Source of the DNA: Gallionella sp.
Lineage (GTDB): Bacteria; Pseudomonadota; Gammaproteobacteria; Burkholderiales; Gallionellaceae
DNA length: 57,432 bases
NCBI GenBank assembly: GCA_022340615.1
Contig: JAJDNO010000015.1
Span: 1-57,432, forward strand
Direction of reading: 5' to 3'
Position 1 is the first letter of the stretch; each line of letters opens with the position of its first letter. Position numbers and translations under genes: made by a program. Shown one piece after another: positions 46,072 to 54,672 of this stretch. The notes under the pieces were generated by a model that did not search any database, had not been told where the DNA came from, and saw nothing but the letters and a program-made list of their open reading frames with translations.

Positions 46072-46765
46072 CGCTCCAGCCGTGATTGACGCGACCGCGC
46101 TGGCCAGATTGCTGCAGCTCGCCAGCCCGATGCTGCCGGTCGGCGCATACAGCTATTCGCAGGGACTGGAAGCGGCGATCGAGGACGGCACGGTGCATGA
46201 CGAGGCCAGCGCCGCGAAATGGATAGGCGATGTGCTGAAACAGTCTCTGTGCAGTTTCGAGCTGCCGCTGCTAAAGCGCATGTGTGCAGCCTGGCAGCAG
46301 GAGGACCATGCAGGGATCCAGCACTGGAATGAATTTTTCTGTGCCGGACGCGAGACCGCGGAGTCGCATGCCGAAACACTGCAAATGGGCTATTCGCTAT
46401 GCCGTTTGCTGAAGTCGCTCGCAGAAGGAAATCACGAGGTATCGTATCGCATCGATGCGCTGACGCCCGGCAGTTTTCCTTCGGCTTATGCGTGCGCCGT
46501 TGCGATCTGGAACATTCCCGTTGCTGCCGCGGTGCAGGCCTATGCGTGGTCATGGCTGGAAAACCAGGTCAGTGCTGCGATCAAGACCATCCCGCTGGGC
46601 CAGACGGATGGCCAGCGCATCCTGTTTTCACTGGCAGGGCAGCTGTCCGGCCTGGTGGATGCCGCGTGCCGCCTGCCCGACGACGAGATCAGCAATTTTG
46701 CGCCCGGCCTCGCGCTGGCCGGCTGCAGGCATGAAACCCAGTACAGCCGGTTGTTCAGGTCATGA
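46064..46765 (+). CDS. ureF: Urease accessory protein UreF
   Basis: A 233-residue, all-helical UreF: LLQLASPMLPVGAYSYSQGLEAAIEDG start, ETAESHAETLQMGYSL and the late ISNFAPGLALAGCRHE. ATG 46064 is set by overlap with ureE and by family alignment. UreF acts as GTPase regulator of UreG in urease assembly. Confidence 0.95.
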   Translation: MIDAPAVIDATALARLLQLASPMLPVGAYSYSQGLEAAIEDGTVHDEASAAKWIGDVLKQSLCSFELPLLKRMCAAWQQEDHAGIQHWNEFFCAGRETAESHAETLQMGYSLCRLLKSLAEGNHEVSYRIDALTPGSFPSAYACAVAIWNIPVAAAVQAYAWSWLENQVSAAIKTIPLGQTDGQRILFSLAGQLSGLVDAACRLPDDEISNFAPGLALAGCRHETQYSRLFRS

Positions 46766-46805
46766 GTATTCAGTTCCATCAGTTTTCAGTTGAGGGAAGA
46801 GATCG

Positions 46806-47423
46806 ATGATTAAAAAGGAAACACTGCGTGTCGGCATCGGCGGTCCGGTAGGATCGGGGAAAACCGCGCTGACGCTCGCGCTGTGTCGACGGCTGCGCGA
46901 CACATACAACGTCGCGGTGGTCACCAACGACATTTATACCAGGGAAGATGCCGAGTTCCTGACACGCAACGAGGCGCTGGTGCCGGAGCGCATCATCGGC
47001 GTGGAAACCGGCGGCTGTCCGCATACCGCGATCCGCGAGGATGCCTCGATGAACCTAGAGGCGGTGGATCAGCTATCCCGCCGTTTCGAAGGGCTGGACA
47101 TCATCTTCATCGAAAGCGGCGGCGACAATCTGGCCGCAACGTTCAGCCCGGAACTCTCCGACCTGACGCTTTATGTGATCGATGTTTCCGCCGGGGAAAA
47201 AATCCCGCGCAAGGGCGGTCCGGGCATCACCAAGTCGGACCTGCTGATCATCAACAAGATCGATCTGGCCCCTTATGTGGGCGCTTCGCTGGAAGTGATG
47301 GAACGCGATGCGAAACGCATGCGCGGAGACCGGCCGTTCCTGTTCAGCAACCTGAAAACCGGCCAGGGAGAGGAAGAGATCGTCCGGTTCATCGAAACGC
47401 AGGGGTTGATGAACCAGGCTTGA
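46806..47423 (+). CDS. ureG: Urease accessory GTPase UreG
   Basis: The 205-residue SIMIBI GTPase has P-loop GPVGSGKT (about 13-20), the CPH motif of the nickel site in [11 protein letters not shown], the ESGGDNLAA segment and [12 protein letters not shown]. It is complete, and closes the urease operon. GAGGGAAGAG precedes the ATG. A hairpin without a T-run follows 7 bp later. Confidence 0.97.
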   Translation: MIKKETLRVGIGGPVGSGKTALTLALCRRLRDTYNVAVVTNDIYTREDAEFLTRNEALVPERIIGVETGGCPHTAIREDASMNLEAVDQLSRRFEGLDIIFIESGGDNLAATFSPELSDLTLYVIDVSAGEKIPRKGGPGITKSDLLIINKIDLAPYVGASLEVMERDAKRMRGDRPFLFSNLKTGQGEEEIVRFIETQGLMNQA

Positions 47424-47429
47424 TCGCCG

Positions 47430-47452
47430 CGGTGCTGCGGTCTGCAGCACCG
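47430..47452. other. Hairpin after ureG
   Basis: CGGTGCTGC (47430-47438) pairs perfectly with GCAGCACCG (47444-47452), loop GGTCT. No T-run follows on the plus strand, so it is not a standard intrinsic terminator, but it lies between the converging ureG and small-protein genes and may stabilise the 3' ends or slow polymerase. Confidence 0.5.
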
Positions 47453-47465
47453 GCAAATTGCAGGA

Positions 47466-47687
47466 CTATTTATCCAGCTTGTCTTTCAGGGCCTGGCCGG
47501 TTTTTTCCAGGGCCTGTCCGCCTTTTTCCAGCGTCTCGCCGGTCGCCTTTTTCAACTGCTGGTTGATGGTGTGCGTGTCAAACGGGTTGGAATACAGCGG
47601 GACATCGCGCCCGATATTCACGCCTATCCACATTCCGACGGCTGCGCCGATCAGAAGGCTGAAAAAAATCGCTTTGAGCTGTTTCAT
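47466..47687 (-). CDS. Small single-pass membrane protein with amphipathic tail
   Basis: A 73-residue protein: an N-terminal membrane helix (LKAIFFSLLIGAAVGMWIGVNIG) and a charged helical tail with repeats like LEKGGQALEKTGQALKDKL. GGAGGAA seven bases before ATG 47687 is a good ribosome site. Family unknown. The tail suggests a membrane-anchored coiled coil. It converges with the urease operon. Confidence 0.65.
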   Translation of the reverse strand: MKQLKAIFFSLLIGAAVGMWIGVNIGRDVPLYSNPFDTHTINQQLKKATGETLEKGGQALEKTGQALKDKLDK

Positions 47688-47896
47688 CTGTTCCTCCGGT
47701 GATTCGTGAAATTGCGATGGGAATGCACGCCTGCAAGCTGGGGGCAGGAATTCCCGCACAGCCCGATTATAGGTTATGCGGATGCAACATATCTACTCGG
47801 CTGATTCCGGCTGGGGTGATTCCTGCTTGATCCATTGCAGTCGAGATGAAACCAGGATGGAGTGCAGCATCCGAGATTGCAATGCTCGCGCAACAT

Positions 47897-48107
47897 AAAA
47901 AAGCGCCCGGATATCCGGGCGCTTTTGAATAGTGCAACATACTGCCTGCGGCAAGACAGGCTGAGGTTTTATTGCCCCATGGTGGGGTTGTTCGGGTTTG
48001 CCCTTGTTTTATTTAATTTCTCCCCGAGCACACTGTCAACCTTCTTAATTATTTGACTGCGTTCCGGGCTGAACGCAGCTACCTCCCCCAATTGCGCGAA
48101 ACTCTGC
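47897..48107 (-). ncRNA. Candidate small RNA (about 210 nt)
   Basis: A strong promoter on the minus strand (48114-48142) and a perfect terminator hairpin (47899-47926) bound a transcript of about 210 nt without a convincing start codon. Inside are hairpins, among them CTGCGTTC/GAACGCAG (48057-48078) and a CCCC/GGGG stem around 47981-47993. It does not fold like 6S RNA, tmRNA or 4.5S RNA in my reading, so I name no family. A 40-codon frame runs through it and stops as TAA near 47973, but lacks a good start. The gap (47688-48280) holds nothing else I recognise. Confidence 0.55.
47899..47926. terminator. Perfect palindromic terminator
   Basis: Twenty-eight bases that are a perfect palindrome: AAAA, then GCGCCCGG, ATAT, CCGGGCGC, then TTTT. 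It can stop transcription on both strands: the candidate RNA on the minus strand, and any read-through from the left on the plus strand. Confidence 0.85.
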
Positions 48108-48113
48108 GGGCGG

Positions 48114-48142
48114 AGTATAGGGGCAGATTGCACCTTGGTCAA
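48114..48142 (-). promoter_or_regulatory. Strong sigma-70-type promoter of the candidate RNA
   Basis: On the minus strand TTGACC (48142-48137) and TATACT (48119-48114) are separated by exactly 17 bp. Transcription would begin near 48107. This is one of the best-matched promoters in the window, and it does not precede any protein gene. Confidence 0.7.
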
Positions 48143-48280
48143 CGTAAGTGCATGAAAGTATAATTAAACTCTAATATTATTGCGGATATCCAGGCCTGAG
48201 CCAGTGCGCTGCTGCGACAGCCACGGGCAAGCGCCGACCGGTGTCAATCGGCCTGGGAGATTCATTATTTAATTTATTGT

Positions 48281-50053
48281 TCAGAGCGTGAGCGCAGCAT
48301 AAATCCTGAGCATTTTTTCGGGCAGGGATTTGACGTGGTCGACAACCATGTAGTTCTTCGCGCCGAATATCCTTGAGATGTATTCGTCCGCTTTCGGGTC
48401 CAGGCCGATGCAGTAGGTATGCACGCCGCACTGCTGCGCCTCGATCACAGCATGCTTCAGGTCGTAGCGCAGGTAATGCCGGTCGGGCATGTCGATGTCC
48501 GCCGGCGCACCGTCGGTGATGGTCATCAGCAGCTTTTTCGCGGTTTGGTGCTGGTTGAGGTGGTGGGTGGCGTGGCGTATCGCCGCGCCCAACCGGGTCG
48601 AGCGATCGCCCGACATGCCGGCGATCCGGGCTTTCGGGATGTCGTCATAGGGCTGGTCGAAATCCTTGAACCTGTAATATTCGACATCCTGACGTCCCCT
48701 GGAATGGAAGCCGTGGATTGCCAGCGGATCGCCGACCGCCTCGATCGCATCCGCGAACAGCACGCAGACCTTCTGGGTGAGCTGCAGCACGGTGTAGTCC
48801 TGCCCCTTGATCCGCTGGTTCGCCGAACCTGAAAGATCAAGCAGCAGCAGCACCGAAATGTCGCGGGTCTTGCGCAGCGAGCTCATCATCACGCGGTCAT
48901 CCGGCATGATGCCCATCCGGAAATCGGTCAGCGCGCGGATCGCAGCGTTGATGTCGATCTCGTCCCCATCCTGCTGTTTCCGGATGCGCCGCACCCCCTT
49001 GTACTGGATCGCAAGCAGCAGATTCTTCATGCGCGTGATCAGGTGCTTGTTCTGCACGGTGATGTCCTCGATGACCTTGAGGTCGCCTGTGACGGTTTCC
49101 CTTTCCCGCAGCGTGACCCATGAAGGCGTGCTGGCTTCGCTGCGGTAATCCCATTCCGGATACACGTAAGTATCCTCGGCCGCCGCGTCCTTGATGCGCA
49201 ACTGAAGATTGGCTTGCTTCTTGTCCTTCTCGGTGCCTGCCTGGGTTTTCTCCGAGGCGATCAGTTTCAGCCAGGGTACGTCCAGCGGTTCTACCGAGCC
49301 GGTTGATTGCCAGAAATTCCGGTTGTCGTCGCGGTATCGCGGGGCTTCATTGTTCGCGGTTCCATCGAATCGAATCTTGCGTTTCCGCAATGATTCCTCC
49401 AGCGCAATACCGAGGTCCCAGGAAAAATTGTATTTCTCGAGGTCGTTCTCGGCAGAGAACAGCATGCGACCCCGGCTGATCCACGGATCGTCATCCTGGT
49501 AGTCGGAGTCGAGCAGCGCCCGCGCCAGCCGGTTCAGATAATCCGTGGCGTTCTGGCCATGCTCCGGGGTGACGGTATGCTGGGTGGTCCACAGCCGCTT
49601 CAGACCCGGGAAATCGCGCAATGCCAGGGATTCCACCCGGGCATCCTCTATCGTTTCGATCACGGCGCGCTGCGCGTTGTTGATCAGTCTGTCCTGAAAC
49701 AGCTGAGTGGAATAAACGATGTGCGCTGCGGCATGTGTCGAGGCGGCACGATACAGTTCCACGCCGGTCAGCAGCGTGACGCCGTCATGCACCAGATCGT
49801 CAAGCCAGGCCGGAAGGCTGATAGATGTTCTTTCGACGAAGGGCTGCTGGGTGTCGCCGGATTCGCGCTTGACGCCGATCGGTTTGATCACAAAATCGCG
49901 GCCCCACAAAGCGTGCAGATATATCCTGATGCGCCGCTGCACGTCGTACAGTTGGGTGCGGTTATTGATTTCCGGCAAGCCGGGTTGGGTCGCCGCGGTT
50001 GAACGGCCGAAATAATTCTGCAATTCGCGGACCAGGCTGGCGAGGGGATTCAT
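48281..50053 (-). CDS. NorD/CbbO-like von Willebrand factor A protein
   Basis: The 590-residue protein has a mostly helical N-terminal part and a C-terminal VWA domain (from about 398) with the metal-ion-dependent adhesion site D406-L-S-G-S410, RSTRLGAAIRHATHHL and TDGAPADIDMP. It resembles NorD and CbbO, which work with a MoxR ATPase (NorQ/CbbQ) in activating NO reductase or Rubisco. No norQ/cbbQ, nor or cbb gene is present here. The ATG at 50053 has a poor ribosome site. Confidence 0.85.
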   Translation of the reverse strand: MNPLASLVRELQNYFGRSTAATQPGLPEINNRTQLYDVQRRIRIYLHALWGRDFVIKPIGVKRESGDTQQPFVERTSISLPAWLDDLVHDGVTLLTGVELYRAASTHAAAHIVYSTQLFQDRLINNAQRAVIETIEDARVESLALRDFPGLKRLWTTQHTVTPEHGQNATDYLNRLARALLDSDYQDDDPWISRGRMLFSAENDLEKYNFSWDLGIALEESLRKRKIRFDGTANNEAPRYRDDNRNFWQSTGSVEPLDVPWLKLIASEKTQAGTEKDKKQANLQLRIKDAAAEDTYVYPEWDYRSEASTPSWVTLRERETVTGDLKVIEDITVQNKHLITRMKNLLLAIQYKGVRRIRKQQDGDEIDINAAIRALTDFRMGIMPDDRVMMSSLRKTRDISVLLLLDLSGSANQRIKGQDYTVLQLTQKVCVLFADAIEAVGDPLAIHGFHSRGRQDVEYYRFKDFDQPYDDIPKARIAGMSGDRSTRLGAAIRHATHHLNQHQTAKKLLMTITDGAPADIDMPDRHYLRYDLKHAVIEAQQCGVHTYCIGLDPKADEYISRIFGAKNYMVVDHVKSLPEKMLRIYAALTL

Positions 50054-50306
50054 CGCTGAAAAACAGGCCGACAGCCAGGAGCGGCAGGCATGAAAACCGG
50101 AAGTGTCTCTTTGCGCATTTCAGATACAGCCTGTCTCATGATTCCGGAAATTTGTGGCTTGTGGAAATTCATGGCCGCGCGCGATGTGTGTCCCCGCTTC
50201 GGCTCATGGCCCGCATCCCTATTTTAAGTGTATTGATTGAATCGCTCAATTCCATCTTCGGCGATGTGCTTCAGCGACGGTAGTCTGTCGGGACGGCCGC
50301 AACCGT

Positions 50307-51554
50307 TCAATTGCGCTTGTGCGAGTCGAGCGCCTCTGCCAGCGAGGTATATTTTTTTACGCACTGATGCCAGCTGCCGCTGGAGGGATTGCCCGGATCG
50401 AGTTGCAGTTTGCAGCCGCATCTGCATGCCGAGGCGCGGTAACACCCGGCAATGTTGTCTCCCTTGCACGAGGATATCTGTGCCGCGCAGCGGCTATCGC
50501 AGCTGCGCGCGATAAACTGGATTTTCTGCAATTGCGCCGATGACAACCGGGTCTGCGGCGGAGCCTGCGTTTCGATTCCCCATGCCATCATGATGACGCC
50601 GCCAAGGAACACGCTGCCGATCAGCCAGTTCAGGCGGGAGAAGAATTCCCTGAATTTCTGTCCCAGAGTCGTGTTGCTGCCCCTTTTTCCGATTTCGAAG
50701 CGCAGCAGTCCAGGCGTTCCGTTCTTGTCGTGCAGTCGGTCGCATGCATCGATGCATTCGCCGCATCCGATGCAGTGATCGGCCACCTTGATGTCGGTCG
50801 GTTCGATCGCGGTAACGCAGGATGTCGCGCAGTAGTTGCACTTCGCGCAATCCGCCGAACGCGAAGCATCGTGGGTCACATGCAGCGCATCCTTGGTTTT
50901 GAACAGTATGTGTCCCATCCTGTAGAAGCAGGCATAGTCGCAGAAGAAATAGCGGACGAACGCGATATCGATGAATATCAGCAGCACGAGGAAATAGTAC
51001 GGATACTTCATCGACTCGGTCATTTTCGGGCTGGCGCTGAAGGTCACGAAAGCCCAAACATCGCTGTGCGGGTAGAACAGCAGCATCGGCACGAGCGCGA
51101 GAACCAGCGCTGCAGCCATGAAAGCGCTGCCGAGTATCATCCAGTTGACCAGCCTGTTCTTGGTGGCGGCAACAACCATACCCTTTCCGTCCACGCGCAC
51201 GTCGGCGCGCTTGCCGAGAAATTTATAAGTCAGATTGTTCGCCCACTCCGAGAGCAGGTTCTGAGGGCAGGCCCATCCGCACCAGACCGCGCCGATCGAC
51301 AGATAGGTCATGATGGGGACAACAGCGATTATGAGCGCCAGACCGGATATGAAGAAAAAGTTCGACCACCAGATCTGGTGATTCAGCACCTGAAAGCTGG
51401 CCGAAGGCAGGTCGATCCTGAACAACCCGACGGCGGGGATTAGCGAAATCAGCAGGAGTGTGGCGATCTGGACGGTGCGCCTGGGTAGCCTGTATTTATT
51501 CGTGTGCATTTTTCTTGAAGTTGTCGGTTCGGTATTCAGTATGCTGGCCGGCAT
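50307..51554 (-). CDS. CcoG/NapH-like polyferredoxin with Cys-rich C-terminal tail
   Basis: A 415-residue inner-membrane iron-sulfur protein: several membrane helices, WCGWACPQ (C92, C96), FFCDYACF (C205, C209), and two [4Fe-4S] motifs, CAKCNYCATSC (236-246) and CIGCGECIDAC (261-271). After a last helix (308-328) comes a tail with eight cysteines (C352 to C398) not found in usual CcoG. Members handle electrons for cbb3 oxidase copper assembly or reductase maturation. The start could be 51554 or ATG 51509. Separate from norD-like gene by 253 bp. Confidence 0.82.
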   Translation of the reverse strand: MPASILNTEPTTSRKMHTNKYRLPRRTVQIATLLLISLIPAVGLFRIDLPSASFQVLNHQIWWSNFFFISGLALIIAVVPIMTYLSIGAVWCGWACPQNLLSEWANNLTYKFLGKRADVRVDGKGMVVAATKNRLVNWMILGSAFMAAALVLALVPMLLFYPHSDVWAFVTFSASPKMTESMKYPYYFLVLLIFIDIAFVRYFFCDYACFYRMGHILFKTKDALHVTHDASRSADCAKCNYCATSCVTAIEPTDIKVADHCIGCGECIDACDRLHDKNGTPGLLRFEIGKRGSNTTLGQKFREFFSRLNWLIGSVFLGGVIMMAWGIETQAPPQTRLSSAQLQKIQFIARSCDSRCAAQISSCKGDNIAGCYRASACRCGCKLQLDPGNPSSGSWHQCVKKYTSLAEALDSHKRN

Positions 51555-51741
51555 GCCTTTCCCGGAACGCGCAATACAAATTAGTATTTCATTAAAGTCT
51601 TAATTTTATCGTGTTGTGGGATGTTTATCCGTCCATCTTACAAATTTTTACCGGTTAGCCATCTGCTCTGGTATTCGATTCGCGGATCGGCATGCGTTGA
51701 AGAGCAGCGCGACACCCGGCTTGCGTCGCGGAAAACTTGCG

Positions 51742-51770
51742 TTGACCGGGCTGCACAGGGCAGTGATAAT
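51742..51770 (+). promoter_or_regulatory. Sigma-70-type promoter for the 51838 gene
   Basis: TTGACC (51742-51747) and GATAAT (51765-51770) are separated by exactly 17 bp. Transcription would start near 51777, giving a leader of about 60 nt with AAGGAGG before ATG 51838. Confidence 0.65.
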
Positions 51771-51837
51771 CGTTTGCATCCTTTCAAGTTCCTGTCCAGC
51801 GGTATAACGAAACCCCGATCATCAAGGAGGTGCCGGC

Positions 51838-52437
51838 ATGAAAAAATTCCTGCGCGAAAACCCCACCATCGCATTCGGTCTAGGGTTGCCCCTGGTGCTG
51901 GCTGTGGTGTTCCTGCTGATCTCCGGCATACCCGCGCTGTTGGTTGCACCCCCGCAATACGACGTGCTTTACATGACCGGATACAACAATTACCCGAACG
52001 GCGTGCAGATATCGGTGGTGAACCGGAAGATCCAGGTTGTCTATCTGGGCGGTTCTGCCGGCTACCAGAAGCCGCGCCTGTGGCGCTACAACCCGAAAAC
52101 TGGCGGTGTGCAGGAGATAACGATTATGCTGCCACCCGGCCTGACCCCGCCCGGCCAGCGTCCCGCGCCCGGTGCGGCGTCGAAAGTCACCGCGATCGAT
52201 GTTCCTGATCTCGACGGATTGACGATTGATCCGTCCAGCGTTGCACCTGATGGATACGAGTTCAGTTCAGGGGCGAATGGCTATTCGGGCGATGTCTATA
52301 CCGGCCTGTTTTATGGAGCCCGCTACGCCAGCAGGGCTGTGCTGACCAAACAGGGGCGCAGCATACGCCTGCCGAATTCAGGCAATACCTATTACAGCAA
52401 CAACATCCGCTTCATCGGCTGGGTCGTGCCGAAATGA
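51838..52437 (+). CDS. Hypothetical membrane-anchored protein
   Basis: A 199-residue protein with one N-terminal membrane helix (IAFGLGLPLVLAVVFLLISG) and an extracytoplasmic part rich in Tyr, Asn, Gly and Pro (YMTGYNNYPNG, YEFSSGANGYSGD). No family is recognised. AAGGAGG is 8 bp before the start. It overlaps the next gene (ATGA) so the two form an operon led by the strong promoter at 51742. Confidence 0.7.
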   Translation: MKKFLRENPTIAFGLGLPLVLAVVFLLISGIPALLVAPPQYDVLYMTGYNNYPNGVQISVVNRKIQVVYLGGSAGYQKPRLWRYNPKTGGVQEITIMLPPGLTPPGQRPAPGAASKVTAIDVPDLDGLTIDPSSVAPDGYEFSSGANGYSGDVYTGLFYGARYASRAVLTKQGRSIRLPNSGNTYYSNNIRFIGWVVPK

Positions 52438-53627
52438 TCTGGTTGCTGATTCTGATCGTGGTCGTCGTGCTGATCGGCGGTGGTTTGCTGGGCTGGCCGC
52501 TGGCGGCAGGTATCCTTGGCGCATCGAGCATCACCGACAAGCGCAGTGCGCTGGAACGCATCGTGCAACTGATGCGCAGCCACGACATCACGCCCGCCGA
52601 AGTTGCGGCGGCCTTCGAGGCGCCGGCCACTGCACACAGCGAGTCCGCGCCGCGCAGCCGCCGCGACATCGCCAAGACCCTGTTTACCTATCTCGGCGCA
52701 ATTTTCATACTGGCCGGCATCAGCACCTACATCGGCACGTTCTGGCAGAGCATGGGTAGCGCGATGCATGTGTTCATGACGCTGGGCATCGGCTATATCC
52801 TGCTGATCGTGCTGGTTTCCGCTCTGCACGAGAACAAGTATCCCGGGCTGGTCCTGCCGCTCGCGCTCGTCGCGGCGTTCACGATGACAGGCGGCTGGTT
52901 CGTGCTGATCCACGAGGTGTACCCTCACGGCAGCAACTGGCGTGCCGCGACGCTGTTCGTTTTCGGCGTGATGGCCGTGCACCAGGCCGTGCTGTTCGGC
53001 AAATACCGGCACACGGTGCTTGCGTTCACCGCGCTGTTTTTTGTTTACGGATTCATGCAGGTCGGACTCGACATGCTCGGCGTTCCGATGGCATACATCG
53101 CGATCGTGCTTGGCGCCTCGCTGTTCCTGGTCGGTACCGCACTGGAAAAAACGCCCCACCGCGTTCTCGCGGAGCCTGCGCTGCTGATCGCCACCTTCTG
53201 GCTGAACAGCGGCCTGTTCGACCGGATCGCGATCGCGACATCGGCAAACTGGGCAAGCCTGATCACCGGCGTGTGCGTAATGTCCGCGGCCTATGGTGTG
53301 CACAAGGCGGGACGGTATGCGCGCCTGTCCGGTCTCGGCTATTTCTTCGGGTCGATCATGGCCTACGGCGGCCTGTTCGGGCTGGTGCATGACACCTCAT
53401 TCGAACTGGTCTATCTCGCGATCACAGCGGCCATGCTGTATGCCTGTGTGGTACTGCAAAGCCGGGCGCTGCTGTTCACCACGGTGCTTGCGATGCTCGG
53501 CTTCATCGGCTATTTCACCGCCATGCATTTCGCAAACTCGCTGGGCTGGCCGGTCACGCTCGTGCTGATGGGTGTCGCTTTCCTGGCCGTCGGCACGATT
53601 GCGATCAAGGTAAGGCGAAAAATCTGA
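52434..53627 (+). CDS. DUF2157-like multi-spanning membrane protein
   Basis: A 397-residue protein with an N-terminal helix, a soluble segment about residues 30-80 (ALERIVQLMRSHDITPAEVAAAFE) and about ten further membrane helices. The layout resembles DUF2157 proteins; I am not sure of the family. The partner gene just upstream overlaps by 4 bp. Role unknown. Confidence 0.7.
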   Translation: MIWLLILIVVVVLIGGGLLGWPLAAGILGASSITDKRSALERIVQLMRSHDITPAEVAAAFEAPATAHSESAPRSRRDIAKTLFTYLGAIFILAGISTYIGTFWQSMGSAMHVFMTLGIGYILLIVLVSALHENKYPGLVLPLALVAAFTMTGGWFVLIHEVYPHGSNWRAATLFVFGVMAVHQAVLFGKYRHTVLAFTALFFVYGFMQVGLDMLGVPMAYIAIVLGASLFLVGTALEKTPHRVLAEPALLIATFWLNSGLFDRIAIATSANWASLITGVCVMSAAYGVHKAGRYARLSGLGYFFGSIMAYGGLFGLVHDTSFELVYLAITAAMLYACVVLQSRALLFTTVLAMLGFIGYFTAMHFANSLGWPVTLVLMGVAFLAVGTIAIKVRRKI

Positions 53628-53785
53628 TCCCCTGCAAGAAGTTGCTTCGTTGCCAGTCATGGAAATCATCGGAACCAATACCCGACTGGAATAGTCAACG
53701 AGCATGAGGTGAATCTGCGCCAGAGTTGCAACTACATCGCGCATGCTTCACTTCCTGCATCAACCATAAAAAGGAGGTGGCAGCC

Positions 53786-53914
53786 ATGAACAAATCTGTA
53801 GATGAACTCCACAATCATGAAGATATCACCAGCTTCAAGGATGGCGTGTTGTTTTACATCGGGATGATGCTGTTGATCGGCGTCGTTGGCCTTTTATTCT
53901 GGTCGGCTTTTTAA
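53786..53914 (+). CDS. Very small single-pass membrane protein
   Basis: A 42-residue protein: charged N-terminus (MNKSVDELHNHEDITSFKDG) and one membrane helix (VLFYIGMMLLIGVVGLLFWSAF). The AAAGGAGGT at 53770-53778 is a near-perfect ribosome site, which supports translation. No family is recognised. It stands between the DUF2157-like operon and the DUF3079 gene. Confidence 0.65.
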   Translation: MNKSVDELHNHEDITSFKDGVLFYIGMMLLIGVVGLLFWSAF

Positions 53915-53976
53915 TATCCGGGCAGCCTCTGCGTTGTTGAGAAATTCCGGTTAACAAGTTGCCGGGATTCCGGAAA

Positions 53977-54180
53977 TCAAATTGCGCTATCTTTCGGCTC
54001 TGCTGAAGGATCTTCGTCCCCATTGAGAAGTTCAAGCCAGTCGTCTCCAAACAGCTCGACAGGATGCTGCGCGCGATCGGAACCGTTGCCGCAACACATG
54101 TCGTGAACCGGGCAGTACTTGTCGCAACCCCAGCAAATTCGTTCCGGGTGTGCGGGATGAATCGGGAATTTTTTAGCCAT
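53977..54180 (-). CDS. DUF3079 family protein
   Basis: A 67-residue protein with the DUF3079 hallmarks: AKKFPIHPAHPERICWGCDKYCP and MCCGNGSDRAQHPVELFGDDW. The four or five cysteines (CxxC...C...CC) suggest a zinc or iron-sulfur site. Function unknown. It is minus-strand and converges with the 42-residue gene. Confidence 0.85.
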   Translation of the reverse strand: MAKKFPIHPAHPERICWGCDKYCPVHDMCCGNGSDRAQHPVELFGDDWLELLNGDEDPSAEPKDSAI

Positions 54181-54225
54181 CGCCCATTACGGCATTGCTG
54201 AATTGTTGCCAGGAGGTTCCGGTAA

Positions 54226-54648
54226 TCATGATTTTGACCCCAGGGACTGCCTGCCGGGTATCCTGAATTTCCCTTGCAGGCTCAATAGTTCATCGCGATG
54301 CAGTCCCGCGATTTTTGTAACCAGCTTATTTCCTTCCGGCGTGAGATAAATCTGCACCTCGCGCTTGTCCGCGGTACCCCGCTGCCGATAAATCAAGCCG
54401 AGTTTTTCGCATCGCGAGGCAAGCGACACGACGCCGTTGTGGTGGGTTTGCAACCGTTCGGCAAGTTCGCCGATCGTGGCCCACTCGCGATTCTTGAATC
54501 CTTTGACATGGAGCAGCAGCAGGTATTGAAGATTGGTGACTCCGAATCTGTCGGTAATATCCTCGCTGAAACGGATAAAGCTGCGCAACTGGTAGCGAAA
54601 GTCGGAGAGTGTCCGAAACTCTTCTTTTTTAAGGATATTCCCAGCCAT
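54226..54648 (-). CDS. MarR-family transcriptional regulator
   Basis: A 140-residue winged-helix regulator: TIGELAERLQTHHNGVVSLASRCEKLGLIYR is the recognition region and RGTADKREVQIYLTPEG the wing. ATG 54648 is set by GAGG six bases upstream; an ATG at 54684 is less likely. It is divergent from the DsrC-like gene and the shared 132-bp gap contains dyads. No cysteine pair typical of oxidant-sensing MarR proteins; one Cys in SRCEK. Confidence 0.88.
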   Translation of the reverse strand: MAGNILKKEEFRTLSDFRYQLRSFIRFSEDITDRFGVTNLQYLLLLHVKGFKNREWATIGELAERLQTHHNGVVSLASRCEKLGLIYRQRGTADKREVQIYLTPEGNKLVTKIAGLHRDELLSLQGKFRIPGRQSLGSKS

Positions 54649-54672
54649 GATCGCCTCGTGGAAGTTGGCAGT

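Noticed and set aside
47862-48056. 64-residue plus-strand frame through the terminator
   Set aside because: It reads through a perfect terminator palindrome and has no ribosome site or recognisable sequence.
47897-48107. 6S RNA
   Set aside because: The 5' and 3' ends do not pair into the long rod with a central bubble that defines 6S RNA; I leave the RNA unnamed.
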